Under the pieces are notes generated by a model. The model did not search any database, was not told where the DNA came from, and saw only the letters and a list, made by a program, of their open reading frames with translations. A DNA stretch of 64,000 nt from contig NC_019936.1 of NCBI RefSeq assembly GCF_000327065.1, positions 2,942,001 to 3,006,000 of the forward strand. Reading direction: 5' to 3'. The stretch is from Stutzerimonas stutzeri RCH2. GTDB taxonomy: Bacteria; Pseudomonadota; Gammaproteobacteria; Pseudomonadales; Pseudomonadaceae. A program made the position numbers and the translations under genes. This document shows, in pieces, positions 36,873-46,435 of this stretch; within the stretch, counting starts at the first letter, position 1; each line of letters opens with the position of its first letter.

Positions 36873-37676
36873 TCAGGCGTCCAGCGAGGGACCGATGAGT
36901 TCGCTCAGCTGCCGATATACACCTGGCGCCGCCACCAGATAGGGGTTGCCCCTGAGCAAGCCATCATCCCGGAAGAAGTCGTTGCGCAAGGCGCCTGCCT
37001 CGGCCACCAGCACCAGCCCGGCCAGGCAATCCCAGCTTTTGAGTTCGGTTTCGTAGTAGCCGATCAAGCGCCCTGCAGCGACATAGGCTGTCATAAGTGC
37101 GCCAGAGCCGTTGCGGATGAACATGCCGCCTTCGGCCAGGAGCTTTTCCAGAAACGGAATGAAGTGCTCCTTGCCGCGCGGGTGGAAGGTACCGGCGCCA
37201 GTCAGCCCCTCGCGCACATGAGTCGCGGCGCTGGCCTTGAGCCGGGTCTGGTTGACGTACGCGCCACGGCCCACGCAACCGTGAAACAGCTCGTCATGGT
37301 TGGGATCGGCAATCGCGCCGATATGCGGCTCGCCGTCGATCAGAAGGCCGATGGAGACGCACCAGTTGTGCAGACCGTTGACGAAACAGGCAGTACCGTC
37401 GATGGGGTCGATGACCCAGACGCAGCGTGCCTTGAGATCGGCCGAACCGCTCTCCTCGCCGAGGAAACCGTCCTGCGGGAATTGCTCGGCCAGCCGTGCG
37501 CGAATGAAATCCTCGATGCTTTTGTCAGCGATGCTGACCACATCCTGCTGGTCGCTGCCCTTGTGCTCCACGTCCAGCGTCTCGCGCTGGCGGTAGTAGT
37601 CCATGCCGAGCTGCGCAGCCTCCAGCGCAAGGCTCTTGGCACAGGCGTAGCGGGCATCGATATCGAGATTGCTCAT
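36873..37676 (-). CDS. Inositol monophosphatase family protein
   Basis: A 267-residue Mg2+/Li+-sensitive phosphatase family member. Motif A GEESG and WVIDPIDGTACFVNGLHNWCVSIGLL contain the metal ligands (Glu, Asp, Asp). The second motif is ELKSWDCLAGLVLVAEAGA (the WDxxAG signature). It dephosphorylates inositol phosphates or related compounds such as 3'-phosphoadenosine 5'-phosphate; the sequence does not decide which. Start at ATG 37676; the upstream 10 codons are not typical. It is not SuhB-like in context. Confidence 0.85.
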   Translation of the reverse strand: MSNLDIDARYACAKSLALEAAQLGMDYYRQRETLDVEHKGSDQQDVVSIADKSIEDFIRARLAEQFPQDGFLGEESGSADLKARCVWVIDPIDGTACFVNGLHNWCVSIGLLIDGEPHIGAIADPNHDELFHGCVGRGAYVNQTRLKASAATHVREGLTGAGTFHPRGKEHFIPFLEKLLAEGGMFIRNGSGALMTAYVAAGRLIGYYETELKSWDCLAGLVLVAEAGALRNDFFRDDGLLRGNPYLVAAPGVYRQLSELIGPSLDA

Positions 37677-38074
37677 GGCGCGGGTCTCAGGCAAAAAAAG
37701 CGGCATTCTAGACAGGCGTGAGGTTCAGCACGAGGGCAGCGAGCGCACCCGCCACCCGCAGTACGCTTCAGCCACCGGCGCTCGGCTGGGTCGGATGGTT
37801 TTCCAGCGTGGCACGGCCGCGCTCGCCGACACTGCGCAGGCTCTGGTTGGCGCTGACGGGGTGTCCCTGACGTGTCGCGAGGGCTCGGCGTTCTTCGGGC
37901 ATGACAGCTCCGCTTCGGTGCCTTGGAACATCTTAGGTTCCGCAACGGCGAGCGCGTTCGCTCTGGTGCCGCCGTGTCTGACGAGCGTTGTCCCGATGCC
38001 ACAGACGCGACGAATCAGGCAGCCGATGGTCCTATCTGCGAGCCTCGGCTCACCCACGCAGACAGGAGATTCCC
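37677..38074. other. 398-bp intergenic region
   Basis: Contains long open frames on both strands, but none has a ribosome site or recognisable protein sequence. They end in or cross into real genes. The right end carries ACAGGAG, the ribosome site of the next gene. Nothing else seen. Confidence 0.4.
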
Positions 38075-38470
38075 ATGGGCTTGTTCAACTCGATACTGGA
38101 AAAGATCGGCCTCGGCCAGGCGCACGCCGCGCCGGATTCCACCGCACCTACCACGCCTCCCGAGGCGTCCACAGGCGGCGCCGGAGCGCTCGCCACACCC
38201 GCCGTGGATCAGGTGGACGTCGCCGCCAAGCTCGACGGCATGGCGCACAATCATCCCGAAAAACTCAACTGGCGAACCTCCATCGTCGATCTGCTGAAAT
38301 TGCTCGGCCTGGACAGCAGCCTGACGGCGCGCAAGGAGCTGGCGAGCGAGCTGGGTTGCCCGGCGGACAAGATGGCGGACTCGGCACAGATGAACATGTG
38401 GTTGCACAAGACAGTGCTGAACAAGCTGGCCGACAACGGTGGCAACGTCCCGGCCGATCTGCTGGATTGA
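38075..38470 (+). CDS. DUF3597 family protein (copy 2)
   Basis: A 131-residue paralogue of the protein at 35201-35662: the same MGLF start, a Pro/Ala/Thr linker and a nearly identical domain core (LNWRTSIVDLLKLLGLDSSL and MADSAQMNMWLHK). ATG 38075 has ACAGGAG upstream. The linker is shorter than in copy 1 and unrelated in sequence, while the domain is strongly kept, so purifying selection acts on the domain. Function unknown. Confidence 0.8.
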   Translation: MGLFNSILEKIGLGQAHAAPDSTAPTTPPEASTGGAGALATPAVDQVDVAAKLDGMAHNHPEKLNWRTSIVDLLKLLGLDSSLTARKELASELGCPADKMADSAQMNMWLHKTVLNKLADNGGNVPADLLD

Positions 38471-38487
38471 ACTGCCTGAAGGGGCCT

Positions 38488-38513
38488 CAGGCTGCGGCGC
38501 CTGCCGCAGCCTG
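38488..38513. terminator. Hairpin between convergent genes
   Basis: CAGGCTGCGG-CGCCTG-CCGCAGCCTG, perfect 10-bp arms, between the DUF3597 and DUF2789 genes that face each other. Could act on both strands. Confidence 0.65.
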
Positions 38514-38522
38514 GGCGGGCGA

Positions 38523-38759
38523 TCAGTGCTGGTGCATGCGCACGTTCAGCTCGTCGACGATGGGCGCCCACTCGGCATCCTCGACCCACTCGTCGCGCAG
38601 CAGCGCACGCTGCGACTCGTTCCAGACCGGAGCGTCGGCCAGGCGGACGTCTTCCGGCAAGCGCCCATGCTTGCCGATGAACGCATCGATACTGGCAGGA
38701 TCGGACGCCAGACCGAGCTGCTCGAACAGGGTGCCAAGATCTTTGTTAGGTAGTTCCAT
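38523..38759 (-). CDS. DUF2789 family protein
   Basis: A 78-residue protein with the complete DUF2789 pattern: LGTLFEQLGLASDPASIDAFIGKHG, LPEDVRLADAPVWNESQRALLRDEW and VDELNVRMH. The ribosome site AGGAGAGCACC precedes ATG 38759. Small cytoplasmic protein found in Pseudomonas and relatives; function unknown. Confidence 0.85.
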   Translation of the reverse strand: MELPNKDLGTLFEQLGLASDPASIDAFIGKHGRLPEDVRLADAPVWNESQRALLRDEWVEDAEWAPIVDELNVRMHQH

Positions 38760-38880
38760 GGTGCTCTCCTAGGGGCTCGTGAAACGGCCGAAAGGCGCAT
38801 CGCGCGCGTTCCGCTACTTGCCTATTCAGAGGTCCGCCGGCTCAGTACAGTTCCGCCTAGGCCTACGAGGAATGCACCGC

Positions 38881-39813
38881 ATGGACATACTGCTTAGCGG
38901 CAGCTTCGACGATGACGAGCGTGACGCCTGGCTCGCCGAACTGCAGGCCGCCCTGCCCGACGCCCGTTGGCACGTGACCGCGACGCCGGAGAACGCCGGC
39001 CTGATCACGGCAGCAGTGGTCGCCAATCCCCCGCCGGGCTCGCTGCAAGGGCTACCCAACCTGCGCCTGATCCAGTCGCTGTGGGCAGGCGTGGACCGCC
39101 TGCTGAACGACCCGAGCCTGCCCGACGTGCCGGTGGCACGCATGGTCGATCCGGCCATGAGTGCGGCCATGGCTGAAACCGCGCTGTGGGCGACGCTCTC
39201 GCTGCACCGGCATTTCTACGCTTTCGCCCGGCAACAGCACGCGCGCGAATGGCAGCCGCTGCCACAACGGCGTGCCGATGAGATTCAGGTGACGCTGCTG
39301 GGCACGGGTCAGATGGGCCGAGCCTGCGCCATGCGCCTGCTCGCCTTGGGCTATCGGGTGACTGGCTGGAACCTGCGCGGCGGTACGCTGGAGGGTCTGC
39401 CGCTCGAACACGGGATGGACGCGCTCTGGCCGCTACTGGCCCGTAGCGACATCGTCCTCAACCTGCTGCCATTGACCGCACAGACCAGCGACCTGCTGGA
39501 TCGGCGCTTCTTCAATGCCCTGCGCCCCGGCGCCGGGCTGGTCAATCTGGCACGTGGCGGGCATGTGGTAGAGACGGATCTGCTGCAGGCACTGGCCAGC
39601 GCCCAGGTCAGCCATGCAGTGCTCGACGTATTCCGCAACGAGCCGCTGCCACCAGAGCATCCATTCTGGAGCCATCCGCAAGTAACGGTGCTGCCGCACG
39701 TGGCCGCCGCAACGGATATGCGCAGCGCCGCTCGGATCGTCGTGCAGAACTTGAGAGCGCTGCGTGACGGCCAGCCGTTGCGTGACCTGGTGGAACGCAG
39801 CCGCGGCTATTGA
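38881..39813 (+). CDS. ghrA: Glyoxylate/hydroxypyruvate reductase A
   Basis: A 310-residue D-2-hydroxyacid dehydrogenase of the GhrA type (E. coli GhrA is 312). NADP site VTLLGTGQMGRACAMRLLALGYRVTGW; catalytic Arg in NLARGGHVVE; catalytic His in VLPHVAAATD, with the Glu in FRNEPLP. It reduces glyoxylate and hydroxypyruvate to glycolate and glycerate. Start placed at ATG 38881 because GAGGA lies 9 bases upstream; another ATG at 38872 is too close to it. Confidence 0.9.
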   Translation: MDILLSGSFDDDERDAWLAELQAALPDARWHVTATPENAGLITAAVVANPPPGSLQGLPNLRLIQSLWAGVDRLLNDPSLPDVPVARMVDPAMSAAMAETALWATLSLHRHFYAFARQQHAREWQPLPQRRADEIQVTLLGTGQMGRACAMRLLALGYRVTGWNLRGGTLEGLPLEHGMDALWPLLARSDIVLNLLPLTAQTSDLLDRRFFNALRPGAGLVNLARGGHVVETDLLQALASAQVSHAVLDVFRNEPLPPEHPFWSHPQVTVLPHVAAATDMRSAARIVVQNLRALRDGQPLRDLVERSRGY

Positions 39814-39847
39814 AGCGCGGCTGCGAGATCAGGCGCGGCCGAGCCCC

Positions 39848-41056
39848 TCAATCCTGGCTCAGTGCGCCGATCCGGTGGATGGAAAGGTCCGCGCCGTTGA
39901 ACTCTTCCTCCTGGCTCAGGCGAATGCCTGTGGTCAGCTTGAGCAGGCCATAAACGCCGAAGCCGCCGAGCAGCGCCACCAGCATGCCCAGGCCGCTACC
40001 GATCACCTGACTGATCAGGCTCACACCACCCAGCCCGCCCAGTGCCGCCTGGCCGAAGATGCCGCAGGCCACTCCGCCCCAGATCCCGCATAGACCGTGC
40101 AACGGCCATACACCCAGCACATCGTCGATCTTCCAGCGGTTCTGCGTAGCGGTGAATGCCCAGACGAACAGCGCTCCCGCGATCGCACCGGTGGCCAGCG
40201 CACCGACGGGATGCATCAGGTCGGAACCGGCACAGACCGCCACCAGCCCGGCCAGCGGCCCGTTGTGCAGGAAGCCTGGGTCATTGCGCCCGGCCAACCA
40301 GGCAGCAGCGGTGCCCCCAACCATTGCCATCAACGAGTTGACCGCCACCAGCCCGCTGATGCCTTCAATGGATTGCGCGCTCATCACGTTGAAGCCGAAC
40401 CAGCCGACGATGAGAATCCAAGAACCGAGCGCCAGGAAGGGAATGTTCGACGGCGCGAAAGCCACCAACCGGCCATCCCGATAACGACCGTTGCGCCGCC
40501 CCAGCAGGATCACCGCACCAAAGGCCAGCCAGCCGCCCATGGCGTGCACCACCACGGAGCCGGCGAAGTCATGGAAGGATGCACCGAACTGGTACTCGAG
40601 CCAGGCCTGAAAACCGAAATTGCCGTTCCAGATCAGCCCTTCGAAGAACGGATAGACAAACGCGACGATCAGCAGCGTTGCACACAGCTGCGGGCCGAAG
40701 CGCGCGCGCTCGGCGATGCCGCCGGAGATGATCGCCGGAATGGCCGCGGCGAACGTCAGCAGGAAGAAGAACTTCACCAACGCGTAGCCATGATCCAGCA
40801 CCAGCTGATCCGCTGGCTGCATGAAGGTCACGCCGTAGGCGACCCAGTAACCAATGAAGAAGTACGCCAGGGTGGACACGGCAAAATCGGTGATGATTTT
40901 CGACAGGGCATTGACCTGATTTTTCAGGCGTACCGTGCCGACTTCGAGAAAGGCGAAGCCGGCATGCATGGCCAGCACCATCACCGCGCCAATCAGGATG
41001 AACAGGGTATTGGAGCCGTGAACCAGGGTTTGCACGGCACTGTCGAGGTTTTCCAT
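39848..41056 (-). CDS. amtB: Ammonium transporter
   Basis: A 402-residue Amt/Mep/Rh family channel with eleven hydrophobic helices. Signatures: DFAGSVVVHAMGG (first pore His), NTLFILIGAVMVLAMHAGFAFLEVG and HGLCGIWGGVACGIF (second pore His). It conducts NH3/NH4+ across the inner membrane. No GlnK gene flanks it, unlike the usual glnK-amtB pair, and there is no leader peptide. Its upstream region (41057-41333) is AT-rich in the middle, but I could not fit a sigma-54 promoter. Confidence 0.92.
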   Translation of the reverse strand: MENLDSAVQTLVHGSNTLFILIGAVMVLAMHAGFAFLEVGTVRLKNQVNALSKIITDFAVSTLAYFFIGYWVAYGVTFMQPADQLVLDHGYALVKFFFLLTFAAAIPAIISGGIAERARFGPQLCATLLIVAFVYPFFEGLIWNGNFGFQAWLEYQFGASFHDFAGSVVVHAMGGWLAFGAVILLGRRNGRYRDGRLVAFAPSNIPFLALGSWILIVGWFGFNVMSAQSIEGISGLVAVNSLMAMVGGTAAAWLAGRNDPGFLHNGPLAGLVAVCAGSDLMHPVGALATGAIAGALFVWAFTATQNRWKIDDVLGVWPLHGLCGIWGGVACGIFGQAALGGLGGVSLISQVIGSGLGMLVALLGGFGVYGLLKLTTGIRLSQEEEFNGADLSIHRIGALSQD

Positions 41057-41333
41057 GGATGACTACAGCCTCAGCGGGTACGCACCAAAACGGTAACCAC
41101 GACCAGACACACGCACCGAGATGCATCACTGCGCCATGGCTGATTACCATCACCTGCAGCCGGAGGTCGCCTTGAGCATGCCGCCCAAGCGTCGTTAATC
41201 CTTTTTAATCAATAGATTAGGGATTTTACCGGTTTCCCGCCGTGCGCCATTGCGGGGCCTGCACGACGACTGCTGCACCAAGCCATAGCAATGCCCGTAC
41301 CAAGCGCGGCGACGGCCTCGGTGCAGCGCACGG

Positions 41334-42830
41334 TCAGAGTGCAGAAAGCGCGCGGTATTCGTCCTGGGCCAGCTGGTCGGTCATACCGCTGATGTAGTCC
41401 TGCAGCATGCGGTTGCGGTAGTAGAACTCCCACAAAGGCCGATCCATCGATTGCTCGCCATGGTCCTTGAGCGCTTCGTAGTAGGCCTTGACCAGCTGGT
41501 TGGGCAGGCGCCGAGCAAGCATCTGCAGGTGAGGTTCGCTGCGGCAGGTGCCGAGGGTGAGTGCATCGAACACCGTTGCCGGCACGCGGAGCAGCGGCGC
41601 ATAGAACTCCAGCAAGCCCTGGAGAATGCGATAGCCCTGCAATTGCAGCGTTTCCACCTCGCGGTGGCAGAACACCTTGTCCATCGCGACATCCTTGAAG
41701 GTCTGCACGATGGCGTTGGCCAGGCTGTCGTCCTCCAGCAATGCACGGTCGAGGGTGCCGTGATAGACGGCTTCGATGTTGTCGACGAACTGCCGCGCGG
41801 CATGTTGCACCAACGGATGGATCAGACTCACCCGCAGCCAGATGAAAAACTCGCCAGCCTTGTTGATCGGCTCCTTGTGCGCCCGCTCAAGCGCATAGTT
41901 GACCATGCTGCGAAAGCTGCGCTCAGGCCCCGGCACCGGTGCATCCACCGAACCATGCAGGGCGAACTTGTCGAGCAACAGCTGCGCCAGCTGTTCGATG
42001 CTGAAAATACCCTTCTCCACCGAGTCCTCGATATCGGCCAGGCAATAGGCGATGTCATCGGCGGCTTCCATCACGTAGGCCAGCGGGTGGCGCGTGCACG
42101 GCTGCATGTCCAGCGTGGCCTGCAAGGTACGCACGAAGGGTTCCTCGGATAGGTAGAAACCGGGTTTCTTCAGCAGGTAAGCGCCAGGCGTGCCCTTTGC
42201 CGGTTTGGCCTGATAGGCGGGACGAACGTATTTGAGCAGGCCGGCGGTCTGCGTATAGGTCAGGTTGAGGCGCTGCAGCGAAACCACCAACCGCACGGCT
42301 TGGGCGTTGCCTTCGAAGTGCTTGAGATCGACCAGCATCCGTTTGCGCAATTCGGCATCGCCCTGCCCCGGCGTGACAGCGGCAGTGAACAGCGCATCGA
42401 GGTGACGCGCGAACCACTCGCCAATGGCGTACTCACCAAAATGGCCGAACGGTGGATTGCCGATGTCATGCATCAGGCAGGTCATCTCGACCAGGCTCTG
42501 CAGCGCTGGCTCAAGCCGGTCCAGGCCAAATTCGGCAGCCCTGTCGCCAAGCTGCTTGTAGAGCGTGCGAACGATGAAGCGGCCGGTCTGCTGCACTTCC
42601 AGCGAGTGCGTCAGACGGCTACGTACCGCGGCATTGCGTTCCAGCGGGAATACCTGGGTCTTCTGCTGCAGGCGACGCACCGCAGCAGAATTGATGATGC
42701 GCCCGCGGTCGCTCTCCAGTTGGTCCAATACGGCGTCGAGGTTGCCTTCGCTGGCCTGCTGGCCTGCCTCGGCCTTGCCATAGGGGCGCTGGCGGGAGAT
42801 TTTGTGCTTGAAGTTCACGGACACCGGCAT
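41334..42830 (-). CDS. dgt: Deoxyguanosinetriphosphate triphosphohydrolase (dGTPase)
   Basis: A 498-residue HD-domain enzyme, close to E. coli Dgt (505). RIINSAAVRRLQQKTQVFPLERNAAVRSRLTHSLEVQQTGR and CLMHDIGNPPFGHFGE provide the H...HD...D metal site. It hydrolyses dGTP to deoxyguanosine and triphosphate. Such enzymes balance dNTP pools and can limit phage by depleting dGTP. There is no phage-defence gene directly beside it, so the housekeeping reading is preferred. Confidence 0.92.
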   Translation of the reverse strand: MPVSVNFKHKISRQRPYGKAEAGQQASEGNLDAVLDQLESDRGRIINSAAVRRLQQKTQVFPLERNAAVRSRLTHSLEVQQTGRFIVRTLYKQLGDRAAEFGLDRLEPALQSLVEMTCLMHDIGNPPFGHFGEYAIGEWFARHLDALFTAAVTPGQGDAELRKRMLVDLKHFEGNAQAVRLVVSLQRLNLTYTQTAGLLKYVRPAYQAKPAKGTPGAYLLKKPGFYLSEEPFVRTLQATLDMQPCTRHPLAYVMEAADDIAYCLADIEDSVEKGIFSIEQLAQLLLDKFALHGSVDAPVPGPERSFRSMVNYALERAHKEPINKAGEFFIWLRVSLIHPLVQHAARQFVDNIEAVYHGTLDRALLEDDSLANAIVQTFKDVAMDKVFCHREVETLQLQGYRILQGLLEFYAPLLRVPATVFDALTLGTCRSEPHLQMLARRLPNQLVKAYYEALKDHGEQSMDRPLWEFYYRNRMLQDYISGMTDQLAQDEYRALSAL

Positions 42831-42938
42831 GCATCGTTCTCGCGGCGCTAAAAATAAGAGCCATCGAGCCTAACGCGAGCGTTGCGGGTTTACCATCGCC
42901 GCCCCTTTCATCGCCAAGCACGGCGACGGAGACGATTC

Positions 42939-43136
42939 GTGAGTCGAGCAGATTTCCATCAGAACAACGCCGCGCGCGCCCGCGCCGAAGCCCAACGGCT
43001 GTTGGACCAGCAAGCGGTCCTTGGCTCGCGCTGGTTGGCCTGGGTCGCCACCGAGCTGTATCAGCTCAGCCCGCCGGAATATACCGCGATGGTGCGCCGC
43101 GAACTGGAACGGCTCAACCAGGCGCAACAGCCTTGA
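42939..43136 (+). CDS. Small hypothetical protein (65 aa)
   Basis: Starts at GTG 42939 with GGAG at the right distance; the frame upstream lacks such a site. The product (SRADFHQNNAARARAEAQRLLDQQAVLGSRWLAWVATELYQLSPPEYTAMVRRELERLNQ) is helical and charged. Its end overlaps the start of the MOSC gene by a few bases, which implies co-transcription and coupling. No known family. Confidence 0.6.
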   Translation: MSRADFHQNNAARARAEAQRLLDQQAVLGSRWLAWVATELYQLSPPEYTAMVRRELERLNQAQQP

Positions 43137-43846
43137 ATGAGCGCATTGTGACCACCCCGCTGCAACAGTGGGCGGTCAGCGGCCCGCTGCTGTGCGAGCG
43201 GTATTCGCCACTACCCGGCAGTAGCAAGGCCACCGCCATGGACAAGCACGCGAGCACCGGCCCGCTCTGGCTGGGAATGACCGGTTTACAGGGCGATCGG
43301 GTTGCCGACCTGCGCTTTCACGGCGGCCCCGATCGCACGCTCTGCCACTATCCAACGCAGCATTACGCTTACTGGGCGCAGCGCTTCCCGCAGTTGCGCG
43401 CACGGCTTGGCCTCGGCGCCTTCGGCGAGAACCTGGGCAGCGAACAGCTGGATGAGCATCAGCTATGCATCGGCGATCGGCTGCGCTGGGGCGGCGCACT
43501 GATAGAAGTCAGTCAGCCGCGCTCGCCCTGCATCAGGCTGGACAATCGCCACGGCGTGCGAGGCCTGGCGCGCGAGCTGTCGACGAGCGGTCGCACCGGC
43601 TGGCTCTACCGCACCGTCGAGGAAGGAACGTTGCACCTGGGCGACAGTTTGCAACTGCTAGAACGGCCGCACCCGGCCATCAGCGTGGCACATGTCTGGC
43701 GTTGCTTTCTCGACCCGACGCTGGCTGACGAAACACTGCTGCAACTGGCCGAGCTGCCACGCCTTGCCACGCACTATCGGGCAATATTCCGCCAGCGCTA
43801 CGACGCTCGTCGCAGCCAGCGTGACCAGCGCAGCCTGTTCGACTGA
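43133..43846 (+). CDS. MOSC domain protein (YiiM-like)
   Basis: A 237-residue protein with the MOSC/3-alpha pattern: GDRVADLRFHGGPDRTLCHYP, GAFGENL, LCIGDRLRWGGALIEVSQPRSPCIRLDNR, with the conserved Cys that carries sulfur or molybdenum cofactor. YiiM-type proteins reduce N-hydroxylated compounds using Moco. The start is uncertain: TTG 43133 overlaps the stop of the previous gene, GTG 43148 is the alternative. Confidence 0.85.
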   Translation: MNERIVTTPLQQWAVSGPLLCERYSPLPGSSKATAMDKHASTGPLWLGMTGLQGDRVADLRFHGGPDRTLCHYPTQHYAYWAQRFPQLRARLGLGAFGENLGSEQLDEHQLCIGDRLRWGGALIEVSQPRSPCIRLDNRHGVRGLARELSTSGRTGWLYRTVEEGTLHLGDSLQLLERPHPAISVAHVWRCFLDPTLADETLLQLAELPRLATHYRAIFRQRYDARRSQRDQRSLFD

Positions 43847-44000
43847 GCCCAGGACAAAGCATTACGTGCATTGCGGCGCAGCAGTGCCATACTGCAGCGG
43901 TCACGGAAGACACCAGGCCGAAACAGGCTTCGCTCCAGCGGCGACAGTCAGGCCTTCGCGCATCAGGAACCTGTCCAGCCAGCAATCAGAGGTGAACACC

Positions 44001-44138
44001 ATGAGCAAGGGAATGGACGCAAAAAAGAACGGCAAGAAAAAGCCGATGAAAACGGCGCAAGAAAAACGTATGGCCAAGCGCGACAAGAAGAGCGGCTCCA
44101 GCACCACACTGCTCGGCACCCACGCTGCCACCCATTGA
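44001..44138 (+). CDS. Small very basic protein (45 aa)
   Basis: Starts at ATG 44001 with AGAGGTG upstream. The sequence is lysine-rich (MSKGMDAKKNGKKKPMKTAQEKRMAKRDKKS), with no hydrophobic stretch. It probably binds nucleic acid or is an intrinsically disordered stress protein. Short Lys-rich genes like this are annotated across Pseudomonas; function unknown. Confidence 0.65.
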   Translation: MSKGMDAKKNGKKKPMKTAQEKRMAKRDKKSGSSTTLLGTHAATH

Positions 44139-44177
44139 GCCTGATCGCTGCAAACGCCCGGTCTGATACCGGGCGTT

Positions 44178-45062
44178 TCAGGCCCTGGCAAGGCGCAGTC
44201 GACCGAATAGCCAGCCGCCGCAGACATTCACCGCCAGCCCTATCATCACCAGCAGCGCCCCACCCAACTGCAACGCCCCCAATCGCTCCCCCAGCAGCAG
44301 ACTGGCCGAGGTCAGCCCGACCACCGGCACCAGCAGCGAGAATGGCGCCACCTGATTCGCCGGATAGCGCGACAACAGGCGACTCCACAGGCTATAGCCA
44401 AGAATGGTCGCACCGAAGGCCAGGTACACGAGCACCAGGATTGTCTGCCAGCCGATGCCGCGTAATGCGGTTTCGATCACCTGCGGCCCTTCGAGCCATA
44501 GCGACAGCGCCAGAAATGGCAATGGCGGTACCAGACTGCCCCAGACCACCAGCCCGACCAGATTAACCTTGCCGACCTTGCGCGTGACGATATTGCCCAG
44601 CGCCCACATGGACGCCGCACAGATCGTCAGCACGAACCCGCTGAGGGTCATGCCCAGCCCGCTCTGCGCGCCGATCAGCGCCAAGCCACAGGCCGCTATG
44701 AGCAGGCCCAGCAGATTGGCTGCGCGTATCCGCTCGCCGAGAAACATTGCTGCGAAGAACAGCGTGAAAAACGCCTGCGACTGCAGCACCAGCGAGGCCA
44801 GCCCGGCCGGCATGCCGTGCTTCATGGCGGTGAACAAAAAGGCGAACTGCCCGAGGGAGATGGTCAGCCCGTACGCCAGCATCCAGCGCAACGGCACCTG
44901 CGGACGCTTGATGAAGAACACCGCCGGCACCGCCGCCAGCATGAAACGCAGCGCGCCAAGCAGCATCGGCGGCACATCATGCAGGCCGATCATGATGACC
45001 ACGAAGTTCATGCCCCAGACGATGATGACAACCAGCGCAAGCAGCAGGTCCCGAGGCGACAT
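44178..45062 (-). CDS. EamA/DMT-superfamily transporter
   Basis: A 294-residue protein with ten hydrophobic helices in two EamA repeats ([23 protein letters not shown] at the start; [28 protein letters not shown] and LLLGERL in the second repeat). The family exports amino acids or metabolites. Start taken at ATG 45062 (AAGGTG upstream). Substrate unknown. Confidence 0.85.
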   Translation of the reverse strand: MSPRDLLLALVVIIVWGMNFVVIMIGLHDVPPMLLGALRFMLAAVPAVFFIKRPQVPLRWMLAYGLTISLGQFAFLFTAMKHGMPAGLASLVLQSQAFFTLFFAAMFLGERIRAANLLGLLIAACGLALIGAQSGLGMTLSGFVLTICAASMWALGNIVTRKVGKVNLVGLVVWGSLVPPLPFLALSLWLEGPQVIETALRGIGWQTILVLVYLAFGATILGYSLWSRLLSRYPANQVAPFSLLVPVVGLTSASLLLGERLGALQLGGALLVMIGLAVNVCGGWLFGRLRLARA

Positions 45063-45277
45063 GGCGACGCACCTTGTTACGGAAATGTCCATTAGAGCTG
45101 CGACCGCCAGCGAGCAGTCCATACAGTCGCAACCCAATTGAGCGGCACAGTGGCCATCGCACCGTCGATCGGAGCGTAACGCGCCCTGCAGCCGGGCTTG
45201 CCCACCACCGGCGACGAAACCCGTGCGGACGCTATAGAATCCGCGCCTGGTTTCATTACATTTCGACGGGGACGAGC

Positions 45278-45976
45278 ATGGGCGCACAGTGGAAAGCGAA
45301 GCATAAGGAAGCGGCGGCGAACGCCAAGGGCAGGATCTTCGGCAAGCTGTCGAAGGAAATCATGATCGCAGCCCGCAGCGGTGCCGACCCCGATATGAAT
45401 CCGCGCCTGCGCCTGGTCGTCGAGCAAGCCAAGAAGGCCTCGATGCCCAAGGACACCCTTGAGCGCGCCATCAAGAAAGGTGCCGGTCTCAGCGGTGAAG
45501 TGGTTCATTACGAGCGCACCCTCTACGAAGGCTTCGCTCCGCATCAGGTGCCGCTGATCGTCGAATGTCTGACCGACAACGTGAACCGTACCGTCGCCGA
45601 GATCCGCGTGCTGTTCCGCAAGGGCCAGCTGGGCTCATCCGGCTCGGTGAGCTGGGACTTCGACCATGTCGGCATGATCGAGGCGGCTCCTCAAGGCGAC
45701 GCCGACGCAGAAATGGCCGCCATCGAGGCCGGCGCCCAGGATTTCGAAGCAGCGGACGAAGGCGCCACCCTGTTCATCACCGAACCGACCGATCTCGACG
45801 CCGTCTGCAAAGCCCTGCCGGAGTTCGGCTTTACGGTGCAGTCCGCACAACTGGGTTATCGCCCGAAGAACCCGGTCAGCCTGTCCGGTGCGGAACTCGA
45901 AGAGGTCGAAGCATTCCTCGAGGCCATCGATGCCCACGACGACGTGCAGAACGTCTATGTCGGCTTGGCTGGCTGA
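45278..45976 (+). CDS. YebC/PmpR-family protein
   Basis: A 232-residue YebC/TACO1 family protein: [62 protein letters not shown]. Members act as transcription regulators (PmpR) or help ribosomes past proline stretches. The opening differs slightly from the canonical MAGHSKWANIKHRK, so this may be the YeeN-like paralogue rather than the ruvC-linked YebC. Own promoter region upstream with TATAGAAT near 45233. Confidence 0.88.
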   Translation: MGAQWKAKHKEAAANAKGRIFGKLSKEIMIAARSGADPDMNPRLRLVVEQAKKASMPKDTLERAIKKGAGLSGEVVHYERTLYEGFAPHQVPLIVECLTDNVNRTVAEIRVLFRKGQLGSSGSVSWDFDHVGMIEAAPQGDADAEMAAIEAGAQDFEAADEGATLFITEPTDLDAVCKALPEFGFTVQSAQLGYRPKNPVSLSGAELEEVEAFLEAIDAHDDVQNVYVGLAG

Positions 45977-46067
45977 CCGCGATCGGCTTAACTGAGGCCG
46001 TTCCTGCCCCACTCCTGGTGACGGACACACGGCCTTTGAAGAACAAGTAGTCCGGCGAGGATTGACG

Positions 46068-46412
46068 ATGAGTACCAGCAAGCCCACCACGCCCTACAGC
46101 CAGCGCGAGCAGGGCTACCGGGAAAAAGCACTGAAGATGTACCCGTGGGTCTGCGGGCGTTGCGCCCGGGAGTTTTCCGGCAAGCGCCTGAGTGAATTGA
46201 CGGTCCATCACAAGGACCACAATCACGACAACAACCCAGAGGATGGCTCGAACTGGGAGCTGCTCTGTCTGTACTGCCACGACAACGAGCACTCCCGTTA
46301 CACGGACAACCAGTACCAGGCCGAAGCCCGCCCCGGCAGCGATCTTGGTCCGAAGGAAACCTTCAAGGCCTTCGCCAACCTGGCCGACCTGCTCAAGGGC
46401 AAACAGGGCTGA
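46068..46412 (+). CDS. yajD: YajD-like HNH nuclease family protein
   Basis: A 114-residue protein with an HNH motif: CGRCAREF zinc knuckle, LTVHHKDHNHDNNPEDGSNWELLCLYCHDNEH. E. coli YajD has the same length and motif order. Ends with a helical FKAFANLADLLKGKQG tail. Nuclease activity is presumed from the HNH motif. ATG 46068 has GCGAGG upstream. Confidence 0.85.
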   Translation: MSTSKPTTPYSQREQGYREKALKMYPWVCGRCAREFSGKRLSELTVHHKDHNHDNNPEDGSNWELLCLYCHDNEHSRYTDNQYQAEARPGSDLGPKETFKAFANLADLLKGKQG

Positions 46413-46435
46413 TCGGCCAGAGCTGGCGTTTCAGC

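Noticed and set aside
37669..38772. Plus-strand 367-codon frame
   Set aside because: Overlaps the DUF3597 and DUF2789 genes in other frames; product has no family features.
41057..41333. Possible sigma-54 promoter before amtB (TGGCGC...TGC near 41130)
   Set aside because: The GG to GC distance is 9, not the required 10, and the -12 element is poor.
41334..42830. dGTPase as part of a phage-defence island
   Set aside because: Full housekeeping Dgt length and flanked by ordinary genes; no reason to link it with the HAM1-SIR2 pair 5 kb away.
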